From positions 1 to 44,137 of the forward strand of contig JALORE010000046.1 of assembly GCA_025459125.1 (NCBI GenBank): DNA of 44,137 bases. The letters are read 5' to 3'. Under the pieces are notes generated by a model. That model was not told the origin of the DNA and searched no databases. It saw only the letters and a list, made by a program, of their open reading frames with translations. The position numbers and the translations under genes are program-made. This DNA comes from Planctomycetota bacterium. GTDB lineage: Bacteria > Planctomycetota > Phycisphaerae > Sedimentisphaerales > Anaerobacaceae. Below, one piece after another: positions 31,159 to 40,214 of the stretch. Each line of letters starts with the position of its first letter. Position 1 is the stretch's first letter.

Positions 31159-34100
31159 TCACTGCTGCGCCACCGGGCTGGTCTTTGTCCCTGTCGCGGG
31201 GCTGGTGCAGATCGCTTCGAAGCCGGCCAGGGTGGGCATCGTCTTGTCGTCGGCGCGGATAAACTCGATTTCCAGGTTGCGCTCCACGCGAATGCTGGCG
31301 AGCTCCAGGGACGCGCCTTGCCGGGATTGTCCAGGGTCGAAAGCCTTGGCCACAACGTTGCCCTGGAGCTTGATGTCGAAAGTCGCTTTGTTCTCCCCGG
31401 AATCTGCAGTCGGCGGGAAATAGAGGCGGATCGTGTATTCGGCCGGGCCATCCGCCTCGCCGCGCAAAGGTAAAGTGCATCGCTTGATGCCCTGGGCGAA
31501 CGAGGAGTGTACGGGCGACGCATGCGTCGCCCCTACCTCGGTCGCTGTTGGCGGCAGGGACGCGTGCGAAACGTATTCGCCGCCGGGGAAGAACTCGACC
31601 TTCAGGTCGAGCGCAAAACCCATGGCGGCGCGGTCGGCCGGCAGCCTGGGACGAGGATACGCCAGCCACAACGTTGTGGCATCGGCATCCTGCCGATGGT
31701 TCACGGGCAGGATGCCCGTGCCACGGGCGCGCAGGTCGCCCGAGGCGCCGAGGTTGACCGCCACCTGCCGAACCGGCGTATTGCTGCCTTTGGCGCTGTA
31801 GATACCCCAGCGGTCATGGTCCGGCCGGGGTTCCAGGGCGATCGAGCATTCGATTGGAAACAGGCAGATGCAGCCCGCGCTGGCCTCCGGCTGGAGGACC
31901 AGTCCATCCGCGGCAATCGTGTTGATCCAGCAGCCGGGCCGGTGCCCGGCGAAGTGACGAATGCCGCTATCGTCGTGGAGATCGTAGTATGCGGTGAAGC
32001 CGGAACGCATCAGAATCATCTGCGGACAGGCGGAGAGTGCCGTGCAATGATGTCCCGGGCGCAGGAACTGCCAGGGGGCCTCGATGCCGCTGATCGGGTT
32101 CGGACGCATCCGCTGCCGGCCGGTTTTGAGGTCGTAAGCCCAGGGCTCCGCGACGATCATGTCGCCGATCAGGATGGGGCGGTGGCGGTAGTTGGCGTCG
32201 CGGGCCCAGAGCTTCTCCCCGGTCCGCGCGGAGAGCGCGACCAACCGTCGCTCGGAGAACTGGCCGGCGAGGAACTGTTTCCAGTAGTGGCCGTTGGCGT
32301 TGGCGCCGCACAGGACCAGGACGCCGTCGCTGTAGATGGCCATCAGGTCGCCGCCGCCGATGCCGCCGAGATTGCTGCAGTCGGTGACGTCGACCGGTGT
32401 TTCCCAGAGTTTGCCGCCGGTTTTCGCATCGAGGGCGACCGCCAGCCGCGCATCGAGCTTCTTGACGGCGGCTTCGGCTTGCTTGGCCTTGTCCCCTGTG
32501 AGAGCGGCCACACGGGACCGGTCCCGCTGCATCAGTTGGTCGCGCTGCTCGGCAGTGAGGGAGCTGTCAATGAAGAACAGCCATCCATCGCCCACCGCCA
32601 GAGTCAGGTTGCCGATGTTCTTCGCTTCGTACTGCCAGAGCAGTTCGCCGCTCCGGCTGTCGAAGGCGAAGACCCGGTCGGAGACGCCCACGCGGGTCAT
32701 CGCGCTGCCGTAGAGGATGCCATCGAGATACGCGAGGAAGCCCCAGTGGGCGGCCGAGTCGCCGGGTCGGGTGGGCAGCGGGTAGGTGGCGAGAGTCTTG
32801 CCGGTCTCGGCATCGAGTCGCAGGCACTGGTCCGGCAGGGCGACGAAGAAGCTGTCATCCGAAGCGGCAAGGTTGCCGCACTCCCGGGCCTTGAGCCGGG
32901 TTCGCATCGCGCCGGGGATGTCGCGCCGCCAGAGCTGCGTGGCATTGTAGGAGTCGTAGGCCATGACGACGTTTTCACCCTGAATGAACAGCTTGCCGTT
33001 GACCGCCAGCGGAGCGGCGGCGGCATCGTGACGATTGACCATCGGCGCCGGGCCCGGCTCGCCAAACCACAGCAATCCCAGGGGCCCGCTCAAGATCCGG
33101 TCGTCACTGCAGGTGGTATTGCCGGCGTTGGCATACTGATGCGTCCAGCGCCCGGCGCCCGGGAGCGTGCCGCGCTTCAGGATCGCCCAGAGACCGTTCG
33201 TCTGGCTGCTCCGGGAGCGGCCCAGGTGCAGGTTGTCCAGCCAGCTTGTGAGCTTGTCGGCGGCCGGCCGGCCCGATTTGCCCGCCGGAACGCCCAGACA
33301 GATCACGCCGCCGCAGGGCTTCAAGTGCCGGGCCAGTTGCGCGGCATCGCCCGGGATCTTCCCCGTCAGCAGGAGGCTGTCGGAGACGATCAGGTTGGCG
33401 AAGTAGTTCGAGTAGGGCAGGGCGGATGGATCGCCTTGATCGATGACGACCCGGGCGCCGTACAGCCCGGCGGCATCGAGAGCTGCCCGCGCGGTCTTCA
33501 CCTTGGCCGGGTCCGGCTCGATCCCGATGATCTGCAGTTCCGTGCGCCGGGCCAGCTCGAGGGACAGCCGGCCCTGCTCGGCGCCGAGCACAAGGCAGTA
33601 CCCTTTCGTCACGCCGGTCTCCATGACGATGGCTTCCGCGGCCGCTCGATACATCGGCGTCAACTTGTCCGGCGGGTAAGGGTCGCTGACTGGAGGCTTG
33701 CTGTGCCGGACAACGCGGGTCGTGCCGTCCTTCGTCGGGTCCGCCGCGAAGCAGTAGATGCGGCCCTGATCCGTGCTGACGTGCAGGCGTCCCTCGGCGA
33801 TGGCAAGACCGCGGGCACGACCCTCGACCGGGGCCTTCCAAACGCACGTGCCACTTTGACGCTCGAAGGCGCAGACCTCATCCTGCCCTCCGGCGACCAC
33901 CAGGTTCCCACATAAGATCAACTCCGCCTCGTGCGGACATGCCACGCGCCATTTGACCGTCGGCTCGACTTTCTCCCGGTGGTGCTGGGCCAGGTCCTGC
34001 GTGGTGCGTTCGATATCCTGCTGCGTCTTGGCCCGGGCCTCGGCGGTCGTGGCGGCGCTCAACTGGGTCCGCAGGCTCTTGCTCCGGAATTCGAGGGAGT

Positions 34101-35157
34101 TTCGTCGTTGGCTCGCCTCGGCGTAGGCGGTTCGGTCCAGCGCGAGGATCTCTTTGCCGGTCGCCAGGTAGGCCATGCTGCCGGCGACGGTCAGCCGCCG
34201 GCCGGGGAACCAGGCGAAGCCCGTCCGGCCGGTCTCCTGGTCCAGCGCGATCAGATGCTGCTCGCTGCCGGTATAGATCTGGTTGTCCATGAGCAGGGCA
34301 TAGGTCCCGCCGATGTTGCCGCCGGATTCCTCGCCGCGCCAGGCGTACTTGCGGTTGAACGCCAGCCGGCCGGTGGCCTTGTCGAAACCCACCGGCAGGG
34401 CCCGGCCCGAAGGCACGAACAGCCGCGTGGCCGTGGCCAGCAGGTATCCTTGCGGAGAGAACTCATTCTGGTACGCATCGGCCTCGCTGAGCGCGTCATC
34501 CCGCCAGACGACGGCGCCGTCTTCGGCGCGGACCGCCACGAGGTAGACGTTCTCGTGCGGAAATACACCGGCCCCGAAGTAGGCGGTCCCCTCATCGACC
34601 AGGACCCCCGCACGGATTGGCCAGCGCGAGATCATTCGCTCGTTGCCGAGCAGCCGCTCGTCAGCCGGCCCGCCGCGCACTTTCCAGACCAGTTCGCCCG
34701 TATCCGCCTTCAGACAGTAGACGAAGCCGTCGTCCGAGCCGACGAAGACGCGATCGTTCCACAGGGTCGGCGCCAGACGCACAGGACCACCGGTATCGAA
34801 CGACCAGATTTCCTCGCCGGTGGCGGCTGAGAGAGCGCGGACCTTGTCATCCGCCGAGGAGCCGAAATAGAGCCGGCCACCGGCCATCACGACCTGAAAG
34901 GCATCGTCAAAGTCCACGCGATGATGCAGGACGAAACCTTCGCGGGGCCGCGTTCCGGGACCCGACCAGGCGGGCTGCGGCGCGTGGGTGGCCGTATGCA
35001 CCCACTGCAGCGCCAGCGGCGCATTCAACGACTCCTCCGTGCCGCCCGTACGGGCAATGTCGTGGCGGTAGGTGGGCCAGTCCGCAGCGGCCGTACTCGC
35101 GACCGCCGTCAGCAGAATCCCGGTTCCGAGCCAGGCAATGGTCTTTCGCATCGGCAT
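31159..35157 (-). CDS. Exported PQQ-like beta-propeller protein with embedded methyltransferase fold
   Basis: A 1332-residue protein with a signal peptide (RKTIAWLGTGILLTAVASTA, cleavage before DWPTYRHD). A first PQQ-like propeller (about 25-490) has typical blades such as SAATGEEIWSFDTGGPV and KADTGELVWKV. Residues about 500-650 form a class I SAM-methyltransferase-like Rossmann domain: GYCLVLGAEQGRLSLELARR, then GIEPDPAKVKTARAALDAAG. A second propeller (about 680-1120) follows, including RSGELLWQYE and KTGGKLWETP. A C-terminal beta-rich domain carries two repeat-derived peptides (about 1145-1161 and 1207-1216). ATG 35157 is chosen because GGGAGAGAG precedes it by six bases. It is the last gene of the nine-gene run, 17 bp after the ceramidase-like gene. 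Alcohol dehydrogenase activity is unlikely without the usual active-site elements; the role is unknown. Confidence 0.85.
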   Translation of the reverse strand: MPMRKTIAWLGTGILLTAVASTAAADWPTYRHDIARTGGTEESLNAPLALQWVHTATHAPQPAWSGPGTRPREGFVLHHRVDFDDAFQVVMAGGRLYFGSSADDKVRALSAATGEEIWSFDTGGPVRLAPTLWNDRVFVGSDDGFVYCLKADTGELVWKVRGGPADERLLGNERMISRWPIRAGVLVDEGTAYFGAGVFPHENVYLVAVRAEDGAVVWRDDALSEADAYQNEFSPQGYLLATATRLFVPSGRALPVGFDKATGRLAFNRKYAWRGEESGGNIGGTYALLMDNQIYTGSEQHLIALDQETGRTGFAWFPGRRLTVAGSMAYLATGKEILALDRTAYAEASQRRNSLEFRSKSLRTQLSAATTAEARAKTQQDIERTTQDLAQHHREKVEPTVKWRVACPHEAELILCGNLVVAGGQDEVCAFERQSGTCVWKAPVEGRARGLAIAEGRLHVSTDQGRIYCFAADPTKDGTTRVVRHSKPPVSDPYPPDKLTPMYRAAAEAIVMETGVTKGYCLVLGAEQGRLSLELARRTELQIIGIEPDPAKVKTARAALDAAGLYGARVVIDQGDPSALPYSNYFANLIVSDSLLLTGKIPGDAAQLARHLKPCGGVICLGVPAGKSGRPAADKLTSWLDNLHLGRSRSSQTNGLWAILKRGTLPGAGRWTHQYANAGNTTCSDDRILSGPLGLLWFGEPGPAPMVNRHDAAAAPLAVNGKLFIQGENVVMAYDSYNATQLWRRDIPGAMRTRLKARECGNLAASDDSFFVALPDQCLRLDAETGKTLATYPLPTRPGDSAAHWGFLAYLDGILYGSAMTRVGVSDRVFAFDSRSGELLWQYEAKNIGNLTLAVGDGWLFFIDSSLTAEQRDQLMQRDRSRVAALTGDKAKQAEAAVKKLDARLAVALDAKTGGKLWETPVDVTDCSNLGGIGGGDLMAIYSDGVLVLCGANANGHYWKQFLAGQFSERRLVALSARTGEKLWARDANYRHRPILIGDMIVAEPWAYDLKTGRQRMRPNPISGIEAPWQFLRPGHHCTALSACPQMILMRSGFTAYYDLHDDSGIRHFAGHRPGCWINTIAADGLVLQPEASAGCICLFPIECSIALEPRPDHDRWGIYSAKGSNTPVRQVAVNLGASGDLRARGTGILPVNHRQDADATTLWLAYPRPRLPADRAAMGFALDLKVEFFPGGEYVSHASLPPTATEVGATHASPVHSSFAQGIKRCTLPLRGEADGPAEYTIRLYFPPTADSGENKATFDIKLQGNVVAKAFDPGQSRQGASLELASIRVERNLEIEFIRADDKTMPTLAGFEAICTSPATGTKTSPVAQQ
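31509..31536. repeat. GGGCGACGCATGCGTCGCCC palindrome inside coding sequence
   Basis: A perfect 20-bp palindrome flanked by GTAC and CTAC, read in frame within the PQQ-propeller gene as VGATHASPVH. Confidence 0.8.
31675..31723. repeat. GTGGCATCGGCATCCTGCC...GTGCCAC palindrome inside coding sequence
   Basis: Outer GTGGCA/TGCCAC arms and inner GGGCAGGATGCCC-type palindromes, read in frame as GTGILPVNHRQDADATT in the PQQ-propeller protein. Related to the intergenic cluster at 15225-15310. Confidence 0.8.
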
Positions 35158-35174
35158 GTTTCTCTCTCCCGGTT

Positions 35175-36509
35175 TCAATTCCATAAAGCGTTCAAACGGT
35201 TGACGGTCTCTTCCACGAGCACCTGTCCTCCCCGGGGACCGACGACGAACTTGTCCGCGCTGTAGCCGCCGCCCTGCACGGCCTTCTCGGTCGGCAGATA
35301 ACCGCAGTGCTGGCACGACAGTTGGATGAGCAGGGTCAGGACCGCGGGACTGCGGGCCTTGATCCGGACGCCGTAGTCGAGATAGAGCTCGAACGGATTG
35401 GTCGCCAGGGCGATGTCCCCCAGCCGCAGGACGTGAAACTCGATCGGGGTGATGGTATCCGTCGTGTAGAAGGGCGCGGCCGGCGGTTCCTGGGGCGGCA
35501 GATCGACTCGTGCCACCGTGTGCGCGCAGGTCATACTGGTCTGAATATCCTGTTTCGCCAGAGGCGCGACGTTCTCGACCGTCTCGACGAGGCGCCGCGC
35601 GATTTCCTGACGACGGGACAGGCCGCGCCTCTGCCGCATGATCTCTTCCGCCTGGGTCCGAAACAGCAGATGCGGCGACGCATCCCCCGCGGCCGCGCAC
35701 TGCGGCAGCACGAAGAGGTCGCGTCCGAGCCGGCGGCGAATTTCCACCCGCACCTCATGCCAGAAATCGGCGGAAACTTCACTGAGCCCCTCCGTCTCCT
35801 GCGCGGTGCCGGCGATGTTGATGACGATGCCGGTCGGCGCTTTGTCCGCATCCCAGAAGAAGAGCATCTCCACGCCGTGATCTTCGTAACCCTCCAGATT
35901 GGCGAAGTCCGGCCGGTTGGTCTTGCCGTACATCGTGGTGGAGCCATCGAAGTAATGCGCCCGGCGGTTCATTCCCACGACCGCATGCCCCAGCGCCCAG
36001 CTCATGCCACCGGGCTGACGCTTCTGCCAGGCGTCGACGACCGCTCCGGCCACGCGCTGGACGAAGAAGTCCGCATACTCCGACGCCTTCATGACGCCCT
36101 TGTCCTCACTGACGTCATACAGCGACCCGAAGTCTTCATCGGCGAAACCGGGTCCCGTGTGGGTGTGAGTGGCGTTCAATAGCAGTTTGTCGGCGTCGAA
36201 GTCCGGCAGCTTGCCTTTGATGATCTGCCGGAGTCCGTCCTGGACCGCCTTGCGGATGTACAGCAGGTCGCACGAGACGAGGATCGCCTGCTCGCGTCGG
36301 CCGTCTTCTCCCCGCGTCTCGATCGCCAAAGCGGTGGCCGTCAGCGGATCGCGCACTTTCTGCGAGATGCGCTTGTGCAACTGGCCGACCAGGGCGACCG
36401 GCCTGTCCGGCGTGATATCGACCTGGGCCCAACCAACGTACAGATTGCCGGTCACGGCGGCGGCACTCCGGCACACGAACAGGATCATCAGAATGGCCAT
36501 CGGTTTCAT
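35175..36509 (-). CDS. Exported neutral/alkaline ceramidase-like protein
   Basis: A 444-residue protein with a signal peptide (MKPMAILMILFVCRSAAAVT). The start of the mature part, VGWAQVDITPDRPVALVGQ, and the zinc-site-like LLLNATHTHTGPGF (about 110-124) match the N-terminal domain of neutral/alkaline non-lysosomal ceramidases, which hydrolyse the amide of ceramides. Further pieces (VINIAGTAQETEGL, FVLPQCAAAGDASPHLL, ATNPFELYLDYGVRIKARSP) also fit. It is much shorter than true ceramidases (about 650-750 residues) and lacks their C-terminal domain. Such short forms are common in planctomycetes and have not been tied to a substrate; an amidase or esterase on sugar derivatives is possible given the glycan-type neighbours. 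A palindromic repeat fills the 93-bp gap on its upstream side; AAAAGGA precedes ATG 36509. Confidence 0.78.
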   Translation of the reverse strand: MKPMAILMILFVCRSAAAVTGNLYVGWAQVDITPDRPVALVGQLHKRISQKVRDPLTATALAIETRGEDGRREQAILVSCDLLYIRKAVQDGLRQIIKGKLPDFDADKLLLNATHTHTGPGFADEDFGSLYDVSEDKGVMKASEYADFFVQRVAGAVVDAWQKRQPGGMSWALGHAVVGMNRRAHYFDGSTTMYGKTNRPDFANLEGYEDHGVEMLFFWDADKAPTGIVINIAGTAQETEGLSEVSADFWHEVRVEIRRRLGRDLFVLPQCAAAGDASPHLLFRTQAEEIMRQRRGLSRRQEIARRLVETVENVAPLAKQDIQTSMTCAHTVARVDLPPQEPPAAPFYTTDTITPIEFHVLRLGDIALATNPFELYLDYGVRIKARSPAVLTLLIQLSCQHCGYLPTEKAVQGGGYSADKFVVGPRGGQVLVEETVNRLNALWN

Positions 36510-36522
36510 CGCGGTCCTTTTC

Positions 36523-36606
36523 GTAGGATGGGCTTTAGCCCATCACACTCCCATTCGCACGGGCCCAGACCCATCGCCTTCCCGCATGGGCCCAAGCCCA
36601 TCCTAC
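36523..36606. repeat. GGATGGGCTTTAGCCCATC palindromic repeat, copy 1
   Basis: Ends GTAGGATGGGCTT (36523) and AAGCCCATCCTAC (36606) are inverted copies with further palindromes between. Its last bases provide the TAG stop (36605-36603) of the Gfo/Idh/MocA gene on the minus strand. A second copy is at 40215-40271, after the paralogous gene. Confidence 0.82.
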
Positions 36607-37925
36607 AAATGCCAGGGGCTGCGCATCGGCCGGCGCAGCATCCGGCTGGCCTCGGGATCGTTCACGAAGTCCTCCTTCTGTGGGTCCCAGCGGAGCTTGC
36701 GGCCCAGCCGGGTGCAGATGTCCGTCAGGTGGCAGATCGTGTCCGTGCGGACGGCCACGTCGATGGGACAGATCGTGCGGCCCCGGGTCTTGACCGCGTC
36801 GAGGAAGTCCCGCTGATGGCCTTGGCTCTCGATCAGGTGAATCTCATCCTGACCGATCATCGATTTCAACAGGGACTGGGGCTCGGCCCAGAGGCCCTCC
36901 CGGCCCACGTGCACCCAGCCCTCGGTTCCCTGGAAGTTCACGCCCATCTTGTTCTGCTTGTTGTCGGTGTAGATCATTTTCACGCCATCGGCGTACTGGT
37001 GTGTGACCTTCCAACTGATGGCGCAGTCGGCCAGGCCGTCCTGGGGGAAGACCGCGGTCCCTTCGATTTCCACCGGGCCGCTGTCATCCGTGCCGTGACC
37101 CCATTGGGCGATATCGACGTGGTGGACGCCCCAGTAGCCGCCGATGCCGCCGAGACAGTAGTCGGAGATATGGTACCAGTTCGAATAACTCTCTTCCTTG
37201 GTCCACGGGCGGCAGCGCTGGTACGTGTAGGGGGCCCACGGCGCCGGTCCCAGCCACAGGTCGTAATCCAGCCCCGCCGGCACCGGCTGCACCGGTTGGT
37301 TGGGCACCGGGAAGTCGTGCGGCACACCGACGAGGATTGTGTGCAGCTTGCCGATCCGGCCGTTGCGCACCAGCTCGCACGCGAAACGGAAGTTCCGGTC
37401 CGAGCGCTGCTGCGTGCCCCACTGGAAGACGGTGCCGTAGCGGTGGCAGGCCTCCTGCAGGGCCTTGTCCCACGCCACGCCCAGGCCCAGCGCCTTCTCG
37501 GTGTACATGTCCTTGCCGTGGCGGGCCGCTTCCAGCGAGACCAGCACGTGCCAGTGGTCCGGCGTGGCCACCACGACCGCATCGATATCCGGGCGGGCAC
37601 AGACCTCGCGAAAGTCATTGTATGTGGCGCAGTCCTTGTTGGCGTACCGCTGGTCCACAAGATCCCTGGCCTTCTGCCGTTGGCTCTCGGAGACATCGCA
37701 GACCGCGACCACCTGGACGTCCTTGTGCCCCAGGAACGCCCGCAGCAGGCCGGTGCCTTGGGTCCCCAACCCGATGGAGGCCATCACGATCCGCTCGCTG
37801 GGAGCGATGGTGCCGGACTTACCCCACGCGGAGGATGGCACCATACTGGGAAGCGCGACCACCCCGACGGTGGTCGCGGCACTCTTGAGAAACTGACGGC
37901 GTGAATGCGTTCCGCCCTGTGGCAT
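36603..37925 (-). CDS. Tat-exported Gfo/Idh/MocA family oxidoreductase
   Basis: A 440-residue dehydrogenase of the glucose-fructose oxidoreductase family with twin-arginine signal SRRQFLKSAATTVGVVALPS. The Rossmann motif GLGTQG, AVCDVSESQ, VVVATPDHWHV and TEKALG (the EKP position reads EKA) are followed by the C-terminal domain with DLWLGPAPWAPYTYQ and GGIGGYWGVHHVDIAQWG. The C-terminus ends RRPMRSPWHL, nearly identical to the paralogue at 40274. It begins 3 bp after the sulfatase stop (GAAGGGAT upstream of ATG), so the two are coupled. Families like this oxidise sugars, often at C3; export through Tat suggests bound NAD(P) and a periplasmic substrate. Its stop codon lies within a palindromic repeat, so the very last residues could be affected by the insertion. 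Confidence 0.9.
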   Translation of the reverse strand: MPQGGTHSRRQFLKSAATTVGVVALPSMVPSSAWGKSGTIAPSERIVMASIGLGTQGTGLLRAFLGHKDVQVVAVCDVSESQRQKARDLVDQRYANKDCATYNDFREVCARPDIDAVVVATPDHWHVLVSLEAARHGKDMYTEKALGLGVAWDKALQEACHRYGTVFQWGTQQRSDRNFRFACELVRNGRIGKLHTILVGVPHDFPVPNQPVQPVPAGLDYDLWLGPAPWAPYTYQRCRPWTKEESYSNWYHISDYCLGGIGGYWGVHHVDIAQWGHGTDDSGPVEIEGTAVFPQDGLADCAISWKVTHQYADGVKMIYTDNKQNKMGVNFQGTEGWVHVGREGLWAEPQSLLKSMIGQDEIHLIESQGHQRDFLDAVKTRGRTICPIDVAVRTDTICHLTDICTRLGRKLRWDPQKEDFVNDPEASRMLRRPMRSPWHL

Positions 37926-37928
37926 ATG

Positions 37929-39278
37929 TCATCCCTTCTTCTTTTTCGCAACCTTCCTCTTGGCTCTCTTCGCCTCAGTATCCGGCCCAACGGGGGCGGC
38001 CCGTGGCTGCAGCCCATCGAGCACCGCCTGCAGCCGGGTACGGGCGGCTTGGGCGTCGGCACTCTCCGTCGAGACGAGAATCTCGCCGAAAGGTGCGTCC
38101 TTCATGTCGAACAACTGGCCCTGGTTATTGAGCTTCCACCGGGCGTCGCGGACGTACCACTTCTGGTCCAGTATCACGAAGACCCAGTCCCGGGGCTTGC
38201 CGCGGCGGCCCGTGATCTGCGCTGCCAGACTGTGACCATCGATCTTGACGCCGGCGGGCAATTGAGCACCGGCCAGCTCTGCAAAGGTGGGATAGAAATC
38301 GGTGACATCCACCAGGTCCTTGGGCACCTGTCCGGCGGGCGTCGTGCCTTTCCAGTTGATAATCAGCGGTACGCGGCTGCCGCCCTCGGTCAGATCGCCT
38401 TTGGCCCCTTCGATGGGACGACCCTGCAAAGAGCCGCCGTGGCGGCCACCCTTGGCGCCCGACGCCTGGGGCGTGCAACCATTGTCGCCGACGAAGACGA
38501 TCAGGGTCTTCTCGCGCAGGCCCAGGCCGTCCAGCTCCGTGACGAGCTTGCCGACCAGCTTGTCCATGTAGGCAATGTTGTCGGCGTAAAGGTTCTCGCT
38601 CCCCGGCGGGCTGTCCGGCGTGCGGAGGATCGGGCCGTGAATCAACGGCATCGGGTAGTAGACGAAGAACGGACCCGCCCGGTGGCGCCGGATGAAATCC
38701 ACGACGAATTCGTGGAGGAGGTCCGGCCCGTACTTGCCCTTGGGATTGGCCAGCGGCCGACCATTGTGGTTGTAGTCCGGGTCCCAGTAGCGCTCGCCCT
38801 TGGTGCTGACGCCCCAGATCAGAAACTCATCGAATCCCCACTTTTGGGCGTCTTCCTTGGTCGTGAAATAGCTCAATTGCCGCCACTTGCCGGCCACGGC
38901 GGTGGTGTAGCCGGCCTGCTTGAGCACCTTGGCGATGCAGACCTCGGTGTCGGGATGGGCCTTGGCGCCCGCGCCGTTGCCCACGACGCCGGTACGGAAG
39001 CCGTATCGACCCGTCATGCAGGCTCCCCGCGTCGGTGCGCACAGCGGCATGGCGTAACAGGACTCGTACCGCAGACCTGCCTGGGCCAGTGCATCGAGGT
39101 TCGGGGTCTTGTACCCGTCACTGCCATAGCAGCCGACACCACCGATCCCGTAGTCGTCGGCGAGGATGAAGATGATATTGGGTTTGCCGGTGCTTCGCGC
39201 AGCCTGGACGGCGACACCACCAACGAGTCCCGCGGCCGCGGCTCCGGTCCACTGCAAGAAGCTGCGTCGGTTCATCAT
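37929..39278 (-). CDS. Exported type I (formylglycine) sulfatase
   Basis: A 449-residue arylsulfatase-family enzyme. The N-terminus MMNRRSFLQWTGAAAAGLVG is a Tat-like signal. The metal site starts NIIFILADD (Asp41, Asp42), and the catalytic Cys80 lies in CAPTRGACMTGR, the C-x-P-T-R form that is converted to formylglycine by a maturase (not in this window). Later motifs HPDTEVCIAKVLKQAGYTTA, GPFFVYYPMPLIHGP and IVFVGDNGCTPQASGAKGG fit the family and supply further metal and sulfate contacts. ATG 39278 is used because GGAGGA lies eight bases before it, and the ATG overlaps the stop of the DUF6807 gene by 4 bp (ATGA), indicating coupling. It probably removes sulfate esters from polysaccharide; substrate class cannot be read here. 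The C-terminus is lysine-rich. Confidence 0.93.
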   Translation of the reverse strand: MMNRRSFLQWTGAAAAGLVGGVAVQAARSTGKPNIIFILADDYGIGGVGCYGSDGYKTPNLDALAQAGLRYESCYAMPLCAPTRGACMTGRYGFRTGVVGNGAGAKAHPDTEVCIAKVLKQAGYTTAVAGKWRQLSYFTTKEDAQKWGFDEFLIWGVSTKGERYWDPDYNHNGRPLANPKGKYGPDLLHEFVVDFIRRHRAGPFFVYYPMPLIHGPILRTPDSPPGSENLYADNIAYMDKLVGKLVTELDGLGLREKTLIVFVGDNGCTPQASGAKGGRHGGSLQGRPIEGAKGDLTEGGSRVPLIINWKGTTPAGQVPKDLVDVTDFYPTFAELAGAQLPAGVKIDGHSLAAQITGRRGKPRDWVFVILDQKWYVRDARWKLNNQGQLFDMKDAPFGEILVSTESADAQAARTRLQAVLDGLQPRAAPVGPDTEAKRAKRKVAKKKKG

Positions 39279-40195
39279 GGCTTCTGTCCTCCGGCACGTT
39301 TGTACTCTTCGAAGAGCGCCGGGATTCCGGCCTTCTGCGTATCCTCGCTGTGGACGACGACGCGGTAGCTCAGGGTGAGCTTCTGGCCCTTGGGCAGGTC
39401 CAGTTGGTCGCCCTCGAGCCAGTACATGGGGGTGGGGGAGAAGAAGCCGTAATCGCGGGTGAACCACGGGGAGGGATACCAGCGGTTGCTCGGGTTCTGC
39501 AGGATGGCGAGTCCCTCGGTGGCATCGCCGCGCGTGCCGTAGTAATCGCACCACGGCGAGGCGACGCCGAAGGTGCCTTTCTCACCGGTCTTGCCTTCCG
39601 CATTGACCAGCGTCCCGCCCTTGAGGACGCCCAACTCCGGCACCACGCGGGCCGAGAACAGCGAATGGTTCGTCTTGAGGATGCGGATATCGGTCAGCGG
39701 TTCCATCGTGATCGTGAAGTCGATCAGACGCAGGCTGTCGCTGGGCGCAGTGATGACGATCTGCCGCTGGTCCCGGATGATCGGCGCCTGGTTCGGCTGC
39801 TTCCAGAGCCCCACGTCGGTGAAGACGACCTTGCTGCCCGTGGCCTCGACGATCTTGGGACGCTGGGAGATGATCTGGCCGCGCTCGTTGCTCTCCTGCC
39901 AGTAGTTGCCGCCGTTGACGCGGTCGCAGCCGAAGAAGAGGGAATGATGGTGCGGGTAGGGCTCCGAGGTCTCGGTCGTGATGGACTTGCCCGACGCGGG
40001 GCCGTTGACCGGCCAGAAGTAGGGGTACTTCTGCGAGGCGTCGAACTTGTAGCAGGTGAACAACTGCCCGTTGACGGTGATCGCGACCTGATTCTTCTCG
40101 ATCTTCGCCTCCACCTTGGCCGCCTGGGCCTGGGTCGAGACGGTCAGAGTGAACGAAACCAGAATTGCTGTGAGCAACAGACCTCGGGTGTACAT
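39275..40195 (-). CDS. Exported DUF6807 (PmoA-like) protein
   Basis: A 306-residue exported protein with signal peptide MYTRGLLLTAILVSFTLTVS before AQAAKV. The mature protein is a DUF6807 domain, formerly named PmoA-like although unrelated in function to methane monooxygenase: LFTCYKFDASQKYPYFWPVN, YPHHHSLFFGCDRVNGGNYW, TMEPLTDIRILKTNHSLF and GLAILQNPSNRWYPSPWF. The family resembles aldose-epimerase/galactose-mutarotase-type sandwiches and occurs in planctomycete and Bacteroidetes sugar loci next to Gfo/Idh/MocA and DUF1080 genes; its reaction is unknown. Start 40195 follows GGAGGACACAGGA. The 78-bp gap to the upstream oxidoreductase is largely a palindromic repeat, while its stop overlaps the sulfatase start. 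Confidence 0.85.
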   Translation of the reverse strand: MYTRGLLLTAILVSFTLTVSTQAQAAKVEAKIEKNQVAITVNGQLFTCYKFDASQKYPYFWPVNGPASGKSITTETSEPYPHHHSLFFGCDRVNGGNYWQESNERGQIISQRPKIVEATGSKVVFTDVGLWKQPNQAPIIRDQRQIVITAPSDSLRLIDFTITMEPLTDIRILKTNHSLFSARVVPELGVLKGGTLVNAEGKTGEKGTFGVASPWCDYYGTRGDATEGLAILQNPSNRWYPSPWFTRDYGFFSPTPMYWLEGDQLDLPKGQKLTLSYRVVVHSEDTQKAGIPALFEEYKRAGGQKP

Positions 40196-40214
40196 TCCTG
40201 TGTCCTCCAAAAAG

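Noticed and set aside
31507-33915. Long plus-strand open frame opposite the PQQ-propeller gene
   Set aside because: Composition and lack of motifs show it is the antisense of the propeller gene.
35158-35700. N-terminal extension of the PQQ-propeller frame
   Set aside because: The extra sequence overlaps the ceramidase-like gene in another frame and lies upstream of a good RBS plus signal peptide at 35157.
39279-39554. N-terminal extension of the sulfatase frame
   Set aside because: It overlaps the DUF6807 gene; the RBS and Tat signal place the start at 39278.
39275-40195. Methane monooxygenase subunit suggested by the PmoA-like family name
   Set aside because: The name is historical; the protein is a soluble exported sandwich domain with no copper or membrane features of PmoA.
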